A stretch of DNA of 64,000 bases from DTU019 sp050949825 (GTDB taxonomy: Bacteria; Bacillota; Syntrophomonadia; Syntrophomonadales; Syntrophomonadaceae): assembly GCA_050949825.1 (NCBI GenBank), contig JBMNGL010000007.1, forward strand, positions 490,796 through 554,795, written 5' to 3'. The notes under the pieces are model-generated. The model saw only the letters and a program-made list of their open reading frames with translations. It did not search any database and was not told where the DNA came from. Shown in pieces: positions 9,547-19,395 of the stretch. Every line of letters begins with the position of its first letter. Position 1 is the stretch's first letter. A program made the position numbers and the translations under genes.

Positions 9547-10232
9547 ATGAAGATTAATACAGATATTAACATTTTGGGTGGATTATCCGATTTCACCTTA
9601 ATAGATTTGTTATTGAAACAAAACTCAACGAGTAGGTATGAAACAAAACAACAAAGTACTGAAATAAAGACTGTTAAATCTTTTAACAGGTATGTCAATG
9701 TCATAAAGAAAACCTTAATTAAATTCAGCAACAAGGAAATGAACAATTTGTTTCAGCAGGTCTATATTCACGAAGGTCTTTCGTCTCACTGCTTGCTTTT
9801 GCTTTTTTGGAATGCCTCAGTAAATACTGTTGCTGGACTATCTGAAAATGTATTTTTCCCCGCTTTATATAGTGGCCGTGTGTCCTTAAAAAAGACGAAG
9901 TGGTAGCCTGCTTAAAAGAATTGAGACAGACTGAACCCGTTATGAAAAAGTGGTCTAAGTCTACAATGGAAACGACAGCCTCAAAATATTTGACACTTTT
10001 AAGGAAATTCAATTTGATGAAAGGTGACACAGAGAAAACCATAGCTCCCCCCAGTATGGGAGATAAAGAATTAATACTATTTATCTATTGGCTATTAAGT
10101 GTTGAAACCAAAACTAATTTACTGGAAAGCGGATGGCTGCCGCACTGCTTTTTAGAAGCTACCTGCTCAGTAATCGCAGCATTGCCGGTACCCCGGCCCG
10201 GGATAGAATCCTGCAAAGATTTACCGGTATAA
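9547..10232 (+). pseudogene. BrxA-like (DUF1819) gene broken by a frameshift
   Basis: The ATG at 9547 follows TTGGAG. The frame ends at a TAG at 9904-9906, just after the run TTAAAAAAGACG (about 9887-9898). Inserting one A there gives a continuous reading, SLKKDEVVACLKELRQTEP, running on through MKKWSKSTMETTASKY and LRKFNLMKG to about 10140. The sequence pattern, including the W-S-x-S-T motif and the preceding small helical domain, resembles the DUF1819 family (BrxA of BREX systems). Beyond about 10150 the frame loses similarity and stops at 10232. It is either inactivated or carries a homopolymer sequencing error. The family call is moderate. Confidence 0.5.
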
Positions 10233-10720
10233 GGGATGAAGCCTTAATTAAAAACTCTATTGCCCGGCTTGGTACGGAGAATTGTCGGGTAGTATTTATG
10301 GATGTAGCCAAGCAGGATACATCAAAAGGTTTAGCCTTTACTCTCTTTAGAGTATTTTTAAAATCATTGCATCTACCGGAGAATGAACATGGTATATTTT
10401 TATATCAATTAATGATAAATGATAATCAGACCAACATTCATGATTACATTGACAAAAAAATGGATAAAAACTGGAGTCAAATTCAAACCAGAATGCTGGA
10501 GTACTCCAAAGCAGCCAAATCAATCTATATCAATGCGGGAAACAGCGAGAGTGATTATGAAAACTTAATGACTACCATTCGCCGCGATATGGATCAATTT
10601 AGTGCAAACCTGCTGGATCTGGAAGGCATCAGCGAAGCCCTATCATCATTGGTTGCAAAAGTATGGACAATTGCAATTGCCCAGGAAAAATTAGATGATG
10701 TCATTAATAATTCCACATAA
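10133..10720 (+). CDS. Unrecognised ORF joined to the broken BrxA-like gene
   Basis: A 195-residue open frame overlapping the end of the broken BrxA-like gene in another frame. There is no ribosome site at the ATG, so it may be the remaining 3' part of a larger gene whose 5' part was lost. It has no P-loop, membrane span or cysteine pattern I recognise. The stretches RVVFMDVAKQDTSKG, FTLFRVFLKSLHLPE and KAAKSIYINAG look like real, conserved helical protein with normal codon use. I cannot assign a function. It lies 108 bases before the HARE-HTH gene. Confidence 0.4.
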   Translation: MAAALLFRSYLLSNRSIAGTPARDRILQRFTGIRDEALIKNSIARLGTENCRVVFMDVAKQDTSKGLAFTLFRVFLKSLHLPENEHGIFLYQLMINDNQTNIHDYIDKKMDKNWSQIQTRMLEYSKAAKSIYINAGNSESDYENLMTTIRRDMDQFSANLLDLEGISEALSSLVAKVWTIAIAQEKLDDVINNST

Positions 10721-10828
10721 ACAAAGCTCAGCTTACCAAAGTAACCGACCGCTTTAAGACTAAAATTCATCTGGATAAAGGATGCGAAAACGACTTGTGA
10801 TCATGTAATGGGGGGGTAAAACAGCACA

Positions 10829-12805
10829 ATGTCAAATGAGCTTGATTTGAATTTAAATACTGTTGAAACTGTCAAAGCGGCTTTTTATGCTTGGATTTCT
10901 GTCGAACACAAGAAGCAGATTGATCCCAACCTCCTCATATCCTCACTCGATAGTGCTTCGGCGCAGCTGCAAAAGAGAAAGATTGCCTTTTCCCCTTTAT
11001 GGGAAATAACAAAACCGTCTGCCTTTGACGATGTTTATAAAAAGGCTCGAGACAATAAGTTTTTCCGGATAATGGACAAAAAGATTTATTTAGCATTTAT
11101 GAAAGATGGTCAAGTATTTTTAAAGTTCTTGAAATCAAAGCCCGTTTTTCAACCGATTAACGTTGACGAGGATGCACCATCTTCTGATGAACAGCTAACT
11201 GCACCATTAACTATCAAAGACGCAGTTATTAGGGTACTTTCCGATGAAATGCGCCCTTTGACCGCTGATGAGATTTATGACGAGATAATCAAGCAAGGTT
11301 TATACGCTTTTGGAGCGCAAAACCCGGTTAATGTAGTCCGTAATATTATTGAGAGCGCTTGTGACAATTCAGGTTATTCAGAAAAATATAGGGTTGCAGT
11401 TCCTTGCTTTCACTTTGAGAGAAATGATGAGGGCAAAAGAGTTTATTCCTTATTGGAAACTGGGACAGTGGAAGCCTCAAAAATCCAGGATTTTGATATT
11501 GAGAGAATTTCGACTCCAAGTGAACGTAGCTTTAACATTTGGGACTACAAAGTAGAAAAGGAATTTCAAAAATGGTTAGAGCGTGAGAATTATGCTAAGA
11601 GGACAGTAGATATCTACCGAAGGGCAACAGCACAAATATTCTGCAATTATGCTGCTTTGGCACAAAAAGCAGTAGTAGATTCGAGTAGCGAACTGGAAGC
11701 AGTTCGAAAATACATATCAATACTAAATAAAGACAGTAGCTTCGTCTACGCTAACAGCGTACGTCACAACCAATTTACGGCGGCGTTGGCTGCGCTTGAA
11801 CGCTTTTTTTCGTCAGACATCCAAACTACTGATAAAGATGACGACGGATTAGCGACCCCAAAAAGCGAAATGATAAACGTTTCTACTTCGTCGCTTGGTA
11901 ACATAGTTGACTTGAACGAAGGTAAGGAGGGTATTAGAGAAATTCTTGAAGCCCACTTTCAAACGCTTTATGGATACAGCAATATCAATATCCTATGGAA
12001 TGCTGCGCAAGACACTCTTTCGATGTTCTTAAATGATAATGCCATTAACAACGCTGACGATTTATGGAGTTTAATGCAGTGCGCTTTTTCCGGCGAATAC
12101 GTGCTGAGTAATCCTCACATTTGGAAGTCGAGACCGAACTATCCGCAAAGCTATGTGGGCGTTATCATCAACCTCGCTCGGCAACTGGATGGCACCGTTA
12201 ACAGAGAGCAGATAGATGCGTACTTTGCTTGCATAAAGCAAGGATCACCCATTAATGCGACAATTATCCGTCAAGGATTGCTGATGTTTTATGAAAATAA
12301 GCACTTGATACTCTCTGAAGCAGTTAATCTAACATCAGAGCGTTGTGCTGCAATAGCAAAGTCGCTGGACAGGCTTTTTGAACGCGAAAAGGTGTCTTAT
12401 ATCGTACTACGAGACATCACGGAAGAGTGGTTCTCGTCTTTGCCGGTAATCAAAGGTGGTATCAAATGGACGGCATTGTTATTGCAGGAGGTTTTACGCT
12501 TACGCCCTGCTATTGGCTATCGAGTCATATTTTCGGGGCTTGATGGTCAGGCGTTGGACACACTTGGGGCAGCCATTGTTCCGAGTAATTCAGATATTAA
12601 TATCTTTGCGGATGTGGTACATCGTTATTGCTATGAGAGAGAAATATTAGGCAATAAGATGGTCACGGAAGACCTTAGAGCGATCCTACGTGAAGCGGGG
12701 ATGCTTGAAGGGAACCAACTTATTTATAACCTTCACAAAACATTAAAAGACTACCGTTTTGCTTTCACGGACGAAAACAAAATGGTTAAGATATTGGAGA
12801 GATAG
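10829..12805 (+). CDS. HARE-HTH protein at the head of the BREX-4-like operon
   Basis: 658 residues. Around residues 125-205 there is a HARE-HTH domain (TIKDAVIRVLSDEMRPLTADEI, then IIKQGLYAFGAQ), a winged helix often fused to DNA-modification and restriction proteins. Residues about 240-330 (EFQKWLERENYAKRTVDIYRR onwards) resemble the SAM-like core-binding domain of tyrosine recombinases, but no catalytic domain follows. The remaining 300 residues are unassigned. The stop is 4 bases before the BrxP start, so the two are co-translated. A DNA-reading role within the modification complex is the likely inference. It is not one of the four named BREX-4 components known to me. Confidence 0.62.
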   Translation: MSNELDLNLNTVETVKAAFYAWISVEHKKQIDPNLLISSLDSASAQLQKRKIAFSPLWEITKPSAFDDVYKKARDNKFFRIMDKKIYLAFMKDGQVFLKFLKSKPVFQPINVDEDAPSSDEQLTAPLTIKDAVIRVLSDEMRPLTADEIYDEIIKQGLYAFGAQNPVNVVRNIIESACDNSGYSEKYRVAVPCFHFERNDEGKRVYSLLETGTVEASKIQDFDIERISTPSERSFNIWDYKVEKEFQKWLERENYAKRTVDIYRRATAQIFCNYAALAQKAVVDSSSELEAVRKYISILNKDSSFVYANSVRHNQFTAALAALERFFSSDIQTTDKDDDGLATPKSEMINVSTSSLGNIVDLNEGKEGIREILEAHFQTLYGYSNINILWNAAQDTLSMFLNDNAINNADDLWSLMQCAFSGEYVLSNPHIWKSRPNYPQSYVGVIINLARQLDGTVNREQIDAYFACIKQGSPINATIIRQGLLMFYENKHLILSEAVNLTSERCAAIAKSLDRLFEREKVSYIVLRDITEEWFSSLPVIKGGIKWTALLLQEVLRLRPAIGYRVIFSGLDGQALDTLGAAIVPSNSDINIFADVVHRYCYEREILGNKMVTEDLRAILREAGMLEGNQLIYNLHKTLKDYRFAFTDENKMVKILER

Positions 12806-12809
12806 AACT

Positions 12810-15137
12810 ATGTATGGTTATCAGTGGACTGATAAAAATGGAATATATCGCCTAGTGCCAAACGCCAAGGTAATCAAAGAAATCCGACCTGTCTTCAAGG
12901 AGGAGCTTGATTACTTTGGACTTGATAATTATTGGAAATACCCGAAGACTGACGCTCCACTCCTTTGGGCAGAAGGGATCCGGCGGTATGTTCTAAACGG
13001 CGAAGTGGTTGCTGAAGCCGTCGGTGGAGGATTTTATACAAAACCAACCATAAATGTGAAGAAAGCAGGATTGACACTTAAAGCAATAAATATCGAACAT
13101 TTATGGAAAGAAAACGAAAGCCTTATGAGAGGGCTTGAGGATATAGCGGTCGACTTTATACGCCGTGTTCATGATGAATATGCCGCCAAAGGAATGAAAT
13201 TCGTCGTTGCGTTCTCTGGAGGTAAGGATAGCCTCGTCTTGCTCGACCTTGTAGCCAAGGCTCTGAGACCCGACGAGGTTGTCGTCATATTCAGCAATAC
13301 GGGTATGGAGCTAAAGGCAACACTTGAATCTGTTGAGCGTGCGAAAAGTCACTATAGCAAGCTACATTTTTATGAGGCGGCGAGTCATATGACACCAGAC
13401 GAAAGCTGGGAAGCATTCGGCCCCCCCGGACGCCGGTTGCGCTGGTGCTGCTCGGTTCATAAATCGGTACCGACTATTATTGCCTTGCGAGAAATTACTG
13501 GTGAATATAATGCAAAAGCAGTTGTGTATGACGGTGTTCGAAAAGAAGAAAGTGCTGCCCGCGCTATGTATGATGCAATTGGCGAGGGTGTTAAAAATAT
13601 AAATCAGGTCAACTGTAGCCCCATATTGGAATGGGGTACAGCGGAAGTGTATCTATACTTAATAAAAAATAAAATTCTGTTTAATGATGCTTACCGCCTT
13701 GGTCTATTTCGCGTCGGTTGCAAGGTATGCCCGATGTCTTCGGCTTGGTGGGATGGTATTGCTAATGACTCCTATCCTGATGAACTCGCCTCTTTGCTAG
13801 GGAAAGTTGAGGAATACGCTAACAGTACCAAAGCGGCAAAAGAACAAAGGAAGTACATCGAGGATGGCGGTTGGAAAGGACGCATGGGAGGACGCGGTTT
13901 AAAAGGCGGCGGCAATCGTGTAACTGAGGTAATTGACGGAGATAAAATTGTTTTCCGTTTCACATCACAAACAAGTCAGTGGTTGGAAGTCAGTAAGCTG
14001 CTCGGTGAAATCGTAGAGAAGTCGGGCAACACATACACCCAATTGATAGACCATCAAAGCTACACATTTTCGTTGAACGAAAATATGGTTACTTATCAGC
14101 CGTACTCTGCTATGGATAGATTTATAATCAGCCACTTAAGAGGGGTTGCAAATAAAGTCGCTTACTGTGTGGGATGCAAGGCTTGTGTCGTGCAATGCCC
14201 GATGGGAGCGTTTGAAATAACAGAAGACAACAAAATCCTTATTCGTGAGGAGCTATGCATACATTGCGCGAACTGCATTGAGTTTACGGGAACAAAGGGC
14301 TGTTTAGCGGCAAAATCGTTATACACAACAGGAGGATATGGTATGAACCTAAAAGGTATGAATCGTTATCAGCATTTCGGCTTTCGCCGTCCGTGGCTGG
14401 AGCATTTCTTTGAACACGGTGCGGACTGCTTTACACTAGGGCAGCTTGGAAATAGGCAATACGATGCCCTGCGTGTTTGGCTACGTGAGGCAGAGTTGCT
14501 TTCACCATCAAGCAAAGGAGATAAATCGGGAACACCGACCGAACTGTGTGAGCGGCTTCTACCGCTTGGAGCAGGCAACCCGATTGTGTGGTCGACGATT
14601 TGGACAAACCTCGCATATAACTCTGTAATTTCGAAGTGGTATATGCTGTACACGCAAACTGGCGAGACCTACGAAAAGGCCGAACTGGTATTCATGCTTG
14701 GAGATGACTACTCACCTTCCACGCGGGACAATGCTGTGACTGCTCTCCTTGAAACCTTCCGCCATTCGCCAATCGGGACTACGCTTAAGCAAGGTATTCC
14801 GATTCCTGACGGCGCAAGCTTCAAATTTGTGAAGCAAGGTTGGGATACCCCAGAGGCGGTGGCAATACTCTACGCTCTTTACAAATTTGCCGAAGAAACG
14901 GGGCGCTACACATTCACCTTGACGCAGCTTGATAACGCTCGCGGCAATGCCGAGGCGAAAGGTGTAGACCCTGTAGCCATCTTCGGTTTGAACCCAAATA
15001 ATTTCAAAGCTATCATGCAGGACATCGCGCTGCAGTATCCCGAATTCATCCGTGTTGCGTTCGTCCAAGACCTCGACAATGTTATGCTCGTGCCCGAAAA
15101 GAAAGCAATCGATGTCCTCGATATAGTCACAGAGTAA
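12810..15137 (+). CDS. brxP: BrxP: PAPS reductase/4Fe-4S protein of BREX type 4
   Basis: 775 residues. The ATP-pyrophosphatase loop SGGKDS is at about 136-141, followed by WCCSVHK (about 212-218) and GCKVCPM. Next come two ferredoxin-type 4Fe-4S motifs (CVGCKACVVQCP and CIHCANC, about residues 450-490). The C-terminal ~270 residues (RRPWLEHFF, LGNRQYDALRVWL) resemble DUF4007. The PAPS-reductase fold is shared with DndC/SspD-type enzymes that put sulfur into DNA, and a PAPS-reductase protein replaces the methylase in BREX type 4. The true start is 12810, preceded by GGAGAG; an upstream in-frame ATG lies inside the previous gene. Sulfur-based DNA modification is an inference from family and from the desulfurase at 23176. 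Confidence 0.85.
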   Translation: MYGYQWTDKNGIYRLVPNAKVIKEIRPVFKEELDYFGLDNYWKYPKTDAPLLWAEGIRRYVLNGEVVAEAVGGGFYTKPTINVKKAGLTLKAINIEHLWKENESLMRGLEDIAVDFIRRVHDEYAAKGMKFVVAFSGGKDSLVLLDLVAKALRPDEVVVIFSNTGMELKATLESVERAKSHYSKLHFYEAASHMTPDESWEAFGPPGRRLRWCCSVHKSVPTIIALREITGEYNAKAVVYDGVRKEESAARAMYDAIGEGVKNINQVNCSPILEWGTAEVYLYLIKNKILFNDAYRLGLFRVGCKVCPMSSAWWDGIANDSYPDELASLLGKVEEYANSTKAAKEQRKYIEDGGWKGRMGGRGLKGGGNRVTEVIDGDKIVFRFTSQTSQWLEVSKLLGEIVEKSGNTYTQLIDHQSYTFSLNENMVTYQPYSAMDRFIISHLRGVANKVAYCVGCKACVVQCPMGAFEITEDNKILIREELCIHCANCIEFTGTKGCLAAKSLYTTGGYGMNLKGMNRYQHFGFRRPWLEHFFEHGADCFTLGQLGNRQYDALRVWLREAELLSPSSKGDKSGTPTELCERLLPLGAGNPIVWSTIWTNLAYNSVISKWYMLYTQTGETYEKAELVFMLGDDYSPSTRDNAVTALLETFRHSPIGTTLKQGIPIPDGASFKFVKQGWDTPEAVAILYALYKFAEETGRYTFTLTQLDNARGNAEAKGVDPVAIFGLNPNNFKAIMQDIALQYPEFIRVAFVQDLDNVMLVPEKKAIDVLDIVTE

Positions 15138-15151
15138 AGGAGATGCGAATT

Positions 15152-18100
15152 ATGAAATACAGCAATTACATTGAATTGTCTGCAAACTACGAGTCAGTCG
15201 TTGATTTAGATGCAGAAGAGCGTAATCCGAATCTGTGGCAAGAGTATATCGTCCATGACGACATGAAGAGTGCCATCGATGCCGTCTGCCAAACCATGCT
15301 GTGGGAAGACAACGACAAACGTCGTTCGTTCTGGATTCATGGTACTTACGGAACGGGCAAAAGCTACGCCGCTATTGTCCTGAAGCACCTCTTCGAAGAT
15401 AGCGTTTCCAACATTGAGTCTTTCATGAGCAGGCCCTCGCTTGCTGAGTATAAGAAGAGGTTCATTAAAATACGAGAGAAAGGCGACTTCCTTGTAGTTT
15501 GGAAAAGCGGCGCGACCGATATCAAGAGCGGAACCCACCTCATGATGGAGATGGAAGTCAAGATTAAGGAAAAGCTTAAGGATAAGTTCGGCGAAAAAGC
15601 GTACTATGGAACAAGTTCGCTCATCAACGCTGCTAAGGATGCCATTAACGACCAGAGCATAAATTGGAACTATTTGTTTGCGGATATTCAGTATGGACTG
15701 TCTGATCAATATTCCGATTTTGCCGAATTCCAGCAGGCGGTTTTGGACGGCGATTCGGATGCTATTCATTTGGTCAAGCGTATTTGTGATGATAACAAGC
15801 GCACTATGTTCACTGGCGTCGTTGACCGATTTGAAGAGTGGATAAAGGATGTCATTGCCGGCAACGGACTTCAGGAAACCGGTATCGTCTTTATTTGGGA
15901 TGAGTTTACAGGCTTTCTGCGTGATTGCGGTAACGACAACGTGCTTCAGCGCCTTTCCGAGTTTTGCAAATCAGTGGATAAGGACGGTAAGGCAAAACCC
16001 AACGCGCCATTCTTCATGTGCCTTATCGTCCACCGTGACCCGACTTGGGTATCAGAACTTGGCGATGAAACATACGAGAGAATACTGCACCGCTATCACG
16101 AATTGAAATTCCATATTACAGAGAGCGCGGCATATGACCTAATAGGTGACTCAATTATTCCACGACCAGGCATGGCTCACCAGTGGGAAGATGTTAAAAA
16201 AGGTTTAATGAAGTCAATCGCAAAATATAAGACCGAATTTGACAATCTTGACCAGAGCATTAACATAAATGAGCGTCTTGCGAAGCTATGTCCGATTCAT
16301 CCCATGACGCTTGCGATGCTTGCTACCGTGGCAGAACACTTCGGTGCTTCCCAGAGGACCTTGTTCCGCTTTATGAAAGATGGAGCCAAATCCTCTAAAG
16401 GTATTGGCTTTATCCACTATATAGAAAATAATGAGCCGGACAAATGGCAGTGGTTAACTGTTGACTATCTCTGGGACTATTTCTTTACTATCGAATCCGA
16501 TACACGCGATAAAGATGTAAAGTCATTTACTCCAGAAGCACTCAAAGCCATACAATATTTTCAAAACAAAGCTGATTCGATTTCCGACGAGTATGCGTTG
16601 CACGTCTTTAAGGCCGCGTTGCTCCTCATTGCCGTAATGAGCGGTAGCAACATTAGCAATCTATACAGCAAACAAAGTCGTTCATCAGGAAGAATTGGGG
16701 CAACGAGGAATACACTCTACAAATGTTTTCGCGGACAGTTAGAGCAGGAAACGATTGACGAGTACCTCACATCGTTCAAGGAAATTGGTCTTCTCAGCCT
16801 TGGTGAGCAGCCTAATGGTGACGCACGGTTAGAGTTGCCATACACTGGAAACACTGACGCCTTCGATGTTCACCTTGAGATGACGCAAAAGAAATATACT
16901 CGCTACGCGCTGTTTACTGACAAGGGTGTATTCTCTAAGGCACTCGAAAGCGCTATGTGGGATAACACAAGGGCAACATTTGGTCGTGTTTATATTGCAG
17001 CCTGTTCCTCTGAAACAACATCGCTTTCAACTCGACTTGGTGAGGTAAAAAAGGAATTGCAGAAGTATCCGTATAAAATAGGAATTCTCATGGTAACTCT
17101 TTCAGAGGCGAGTGAATACATGAGTTTTCAGGCAAAAATTAAACAGCTTGCAGCTGAAGATGAAAGCAAACGGCTTGTCATAGCCATGTTTCGTGAGCCG
17201 TGTACATCAGAGATAATTGCCCGTTGGCATAAAGCGATTACTCATAAAGAATTATGTGCAGAAGACGGAAAAACCGGAGATGCGGGCAAGTATGAAACTG
17301 AGGCAAACATGATTGTGGCAACATGGGCGGGTCCCGCCGTGGATTCTCAGATTTATGCCTGCTATGGTGATATCCAATTTACAGGCGTTTACGGGAAAAG
17401 CGACCTGATGAAGCGCATTGAAAAAGATGTTCTTTATAGCGTTTTCCCCGCCGCTCCGGAGCGTCTTGTGACTGTCAACACCGCATACAGAAAATGCACC
17501 GATAAGGTCGTCCTAACCGGCCTCACAAAAGTTGTAAGCAACACACAGGTTAATAACATTGTAAATGCGCTGAAAGCAATAGGTGCATGGGAAATAGACG
17601 ATTTGGATGGGCTAAAAAATCTGAGCGGTGGCAATGCGGATATCATTTCTGTACTCGCGTCATATTTTCAGCATGAATTTGCTCAGGGAGCAAAAATCCC
17701 ACTTGATTTGCTCTGGGCAAAGTTACAGCAACCGCCATTCGGATATTACAATTCGATGACTGTTGGGTGCTTTATTGGGCTTGCCATGCGTTCGCTCGTC
17801 AATGGATCATTTAACTGGTTTGATGGCGTGAATACCCTGCCGCCAACAGTGGGTAATCTGGCAAGCATGGTTAGTAAAATGCTTGACGGCAAAACCATTA
17901 ACCATAATCTCTCATCCGGATCTGCTATTTGGCAAAAGTTCAAGCAGTATATTCAAAAACTGTTTGGTCTTTCAAGTCAGGAGGCCGTGAGCGAGGCCGA
18001 GGCGCGAAAATTTATTAAGCAGACAATTACGAGAAATGGTGTGCCGATATGGGCAATGAAATATATGCCGAGCGACAAATTCGGCGGCGATGAATTTAAG

Positions 18101-19384
18101 TCGGTAGTCGTTCGGATAACGGACTTGCTGTGCAGTTTTATCTACGAAACTACTGAAGACCAAGAAACTGTAATGGCAGAAGTGCTTACACAATTTAATG
18201 GTCGTGGACAGCTTCGCCAAGCCATGACAACTGCCCTTGCTGATAAAACGGCAATGCTTTCTGCGTTTAAGCAGTTTATGTTTTCTAGGGTTAACGAAAT
18301 AGAGAGTTTAAGCCAGAGCCTTGACTTGACTGACAAGGACATTTTCGATTCCCTTCGAATTTATTTGCAGGATTCCATATCGGCTTGGCGTGAAGACCAA
18401 GTGTCGGAAAAACTCACAGAATTAGCGCAGGAATTCAAAGTGATTGATACCATAAAATCCGAAATTGGTGCAAACGTAAAAACCTACCGTGCCGCACAGA
18501 ACGCTTTGAATAATGTTTTCGAACACATGAAGGTTCCCGGAACGGTCGTAGAGACATTGCCCGTTAGCTGGATTCCTTCACTTAAACTCTTGCGAAAAAT
18601 TTCAAAAACCGCATGGTCTGAACTTGCTGATAAAAACAGTGTAGTGGCAACCTTGGAAGGAAGCGCAAAAACCGCATGGGAGAACCTCTCACAGCCTAAG
18701 TTGTTGCTTGAAGCCGTCTTCAATGCTCGTCGTATAACAGTTACCGAGGATGAGCTGGAAGAAGTCTATACGTCGTTAAAACAGCAGACCTATGAAACGC
18801 CGATAACTGCCTTTGACACCAAACTGAGTGGTTTGTTGGACAATGTCCAGTATACCCGTGATTCCGCAAAAGCAAAAAAACTATGGAAAGATACTACAGG
18901 CACAACCAACATACGCGAATGGTGCAACAATACAAATACGCCAATTGCTTGGTTGTTTGAGGGGGCAAACATCGCAGTAATAAGGACGATAAAAGCACTG
19001 CAAGATGGGCGTACTGTAGAAAAGGATGCGCTTTCAAAGGCTTTAATATTTTTGAATAGTAGTGGACTTGCTGTGCTGAAAGACTCTGCGTACATCACGG
19101 ACAGGTTTTTTGCCTACATTGGGGAAAACTATCGATCTGCTTTCAACACCGATAGGAAAATTCTTATTGACAGACTCAAGACCAATTCGAAGCTGACTTC
19201 TGACGTATATTCATGGGAGAGTAAAATCCCAGAGATACGTGCTATTCTTGATTCTTATTTACAAAAAACGTATCAAGAAGAAGCTAAGAAGCGTGTGAAG
19301 TCGATGTCCGACGAGGAACTTAGAGATGCAGTACTTCAGCTTCTTGACAAGAACCCTGAACTGTACAGCAATTTCTTGAAATAG
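15152..19384 (+). CDS. brxC: BrxC-type large P-loop ATPase of BREX type 4
   Basis: 1410 residues. Walker A is HGTYGTGKSYA (about 63-73) near the N-terminus, and Walker B is IVFIWDEFTGF (about residue 245). The long helical remainder and total length match the BrxC/PglY family (about 1200-1400 residues), large ATPases essential to BREX. The ATG at 15152 has AAAGGAG 9 bases upstream; an ATG at 15143 directly abuts that site and is unlikely. It lies 14 bases after BrxP and 11 bases before PglZ, so it is part of one operon. The coding frame is intact. Confidence 0.87.
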   Translation: MKYSNYIELSANYESVVDLDAEERNPNLWQEYIVHDDMKSAIDAVCQTMLWEDNDKRRSFWIHGTYGTGKSYAAIVLKHLFEDSVSNIESFMSRPSLAEYKKRFIKIREKGDFLVVWKSGATDIKSGTHLMMEMEVKIKEKLKDKFGEKAYYGTSSLINAAKDAINDQSINWNYLFADIQYGLSDQYSDFAEFQQAVLDGDSDAIHLVKRICDDNKRTMFTGVVDRFEEWIKDVIAGNGLQETGIVFIWDEFTGFLRDCGNDNVLQRLSEFCKSVDKDGKAKPNAPFFMCLIVHRDPTWVSELGDETYERILHRYHELKFHITESAAYDLIGDSIIPRPGMAHQWEDVKKGLMKSIAKYKTEFDNLDQSININERLAKLCPIHPMTLAMLATVAEHFGASQRTLFRFMKDGAKSSKGIGFIHYIENNEPDKWQWLTVDYLWDYFFTIESDTRDKDVKSFTPEALKAIQYFQNKADSISDEYALHVFKAALLLIAVMSGSNISNLYSKQSRSSGRIGATRNTLYKCFRGQLEQETIDEYLTSFKEIGLLSLGEQPNGDARLELPYTGNTDAFDVHLEMTQKKYTRYALFTDKGVFSKALESAMWDNTRATFGRVYIAACSSETTSLSTRLGEVKKELQKYPYKIGILMVTLSEASEYMSFQAKIKQLAAEDESKRLVIAMFREPCTSEIIARWHKAITHKELCAEDGKTGDAGKYETEANMIVATWAGPAVDSQIYACYGDIQFTGVYGKSDLMKRIEKDVLYSVFPAAPERLVTVNTAYRKCTDKVVLTGLTKVVSNTQVNNIVNALKAIGAWEIDDLDGLKNLSGGNADIISVLASYFQHEFAQGAKIPLDLLWAKLQQPPFGYYNSMTVGCFIGLAMRSLVNGSFNWFDGVNTLPPTVGNLASMVSKMLDGKTINHNLSSGSAIWQKFKQYIQKLFGLSSQEAVSEAEARKFIKQTITRNGVPIWAMKYMPSDKFGGDEFKSVVVRITDLLCSFIYETTEDQETVMAEVLTQFNGRGQLRQAMTTALADKTAMLSAFKQFMFSRVNEIESLSQSLDLTDKDIFDSLRIYLQDSISAWREDQVSEKLTELAQEFKVIDTIKSEIGANVKTYRAAQNALNNVFEHMKVPGTVVETLPVSWIPSLKLLRKISKTAWSELADKNSVVATLEGSAKTAWENLSQPKLLLEAVFNARRITVTEDELEEVYTSLKQQTYETPITAFDTKLSGLLDNVQYTRDSAKAKKLWKDTTGTTNIREWCNNTNTPIAWLFEGANIAVIRTIKALQDGRTVEKDALSKALIFLNSSGLAVLKDSAYITDRFFAYIGENYRSAFNTDRKILIDRLKTNSKLTSDVYSWESKIPEIRAILDSYLQKTYQEEAKKRVKSMSDEELRDAVLQLLDKNPELYSNFLK

Positions 19385-19395
19385 GAGGCATTACG

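Noticed and set aside
11500..12805. Tyrosine recombinase (integrase) in the HARE-HTH protein
   Set aside because: Only the core-binding-like part is present; no R-H-R-Y catalytic residues follow.
12759..12809. Longer N-terminus for BrxP
   Set aside because: It lies inside the upstream gene and has no ribosome site; ATG 12810 follows GGAGAG.
15206..15769. Minus-strand ORF of 187 aa within brxC
   Set aside because: Shadow of the brxC reading frame with no motif or ribosome site.
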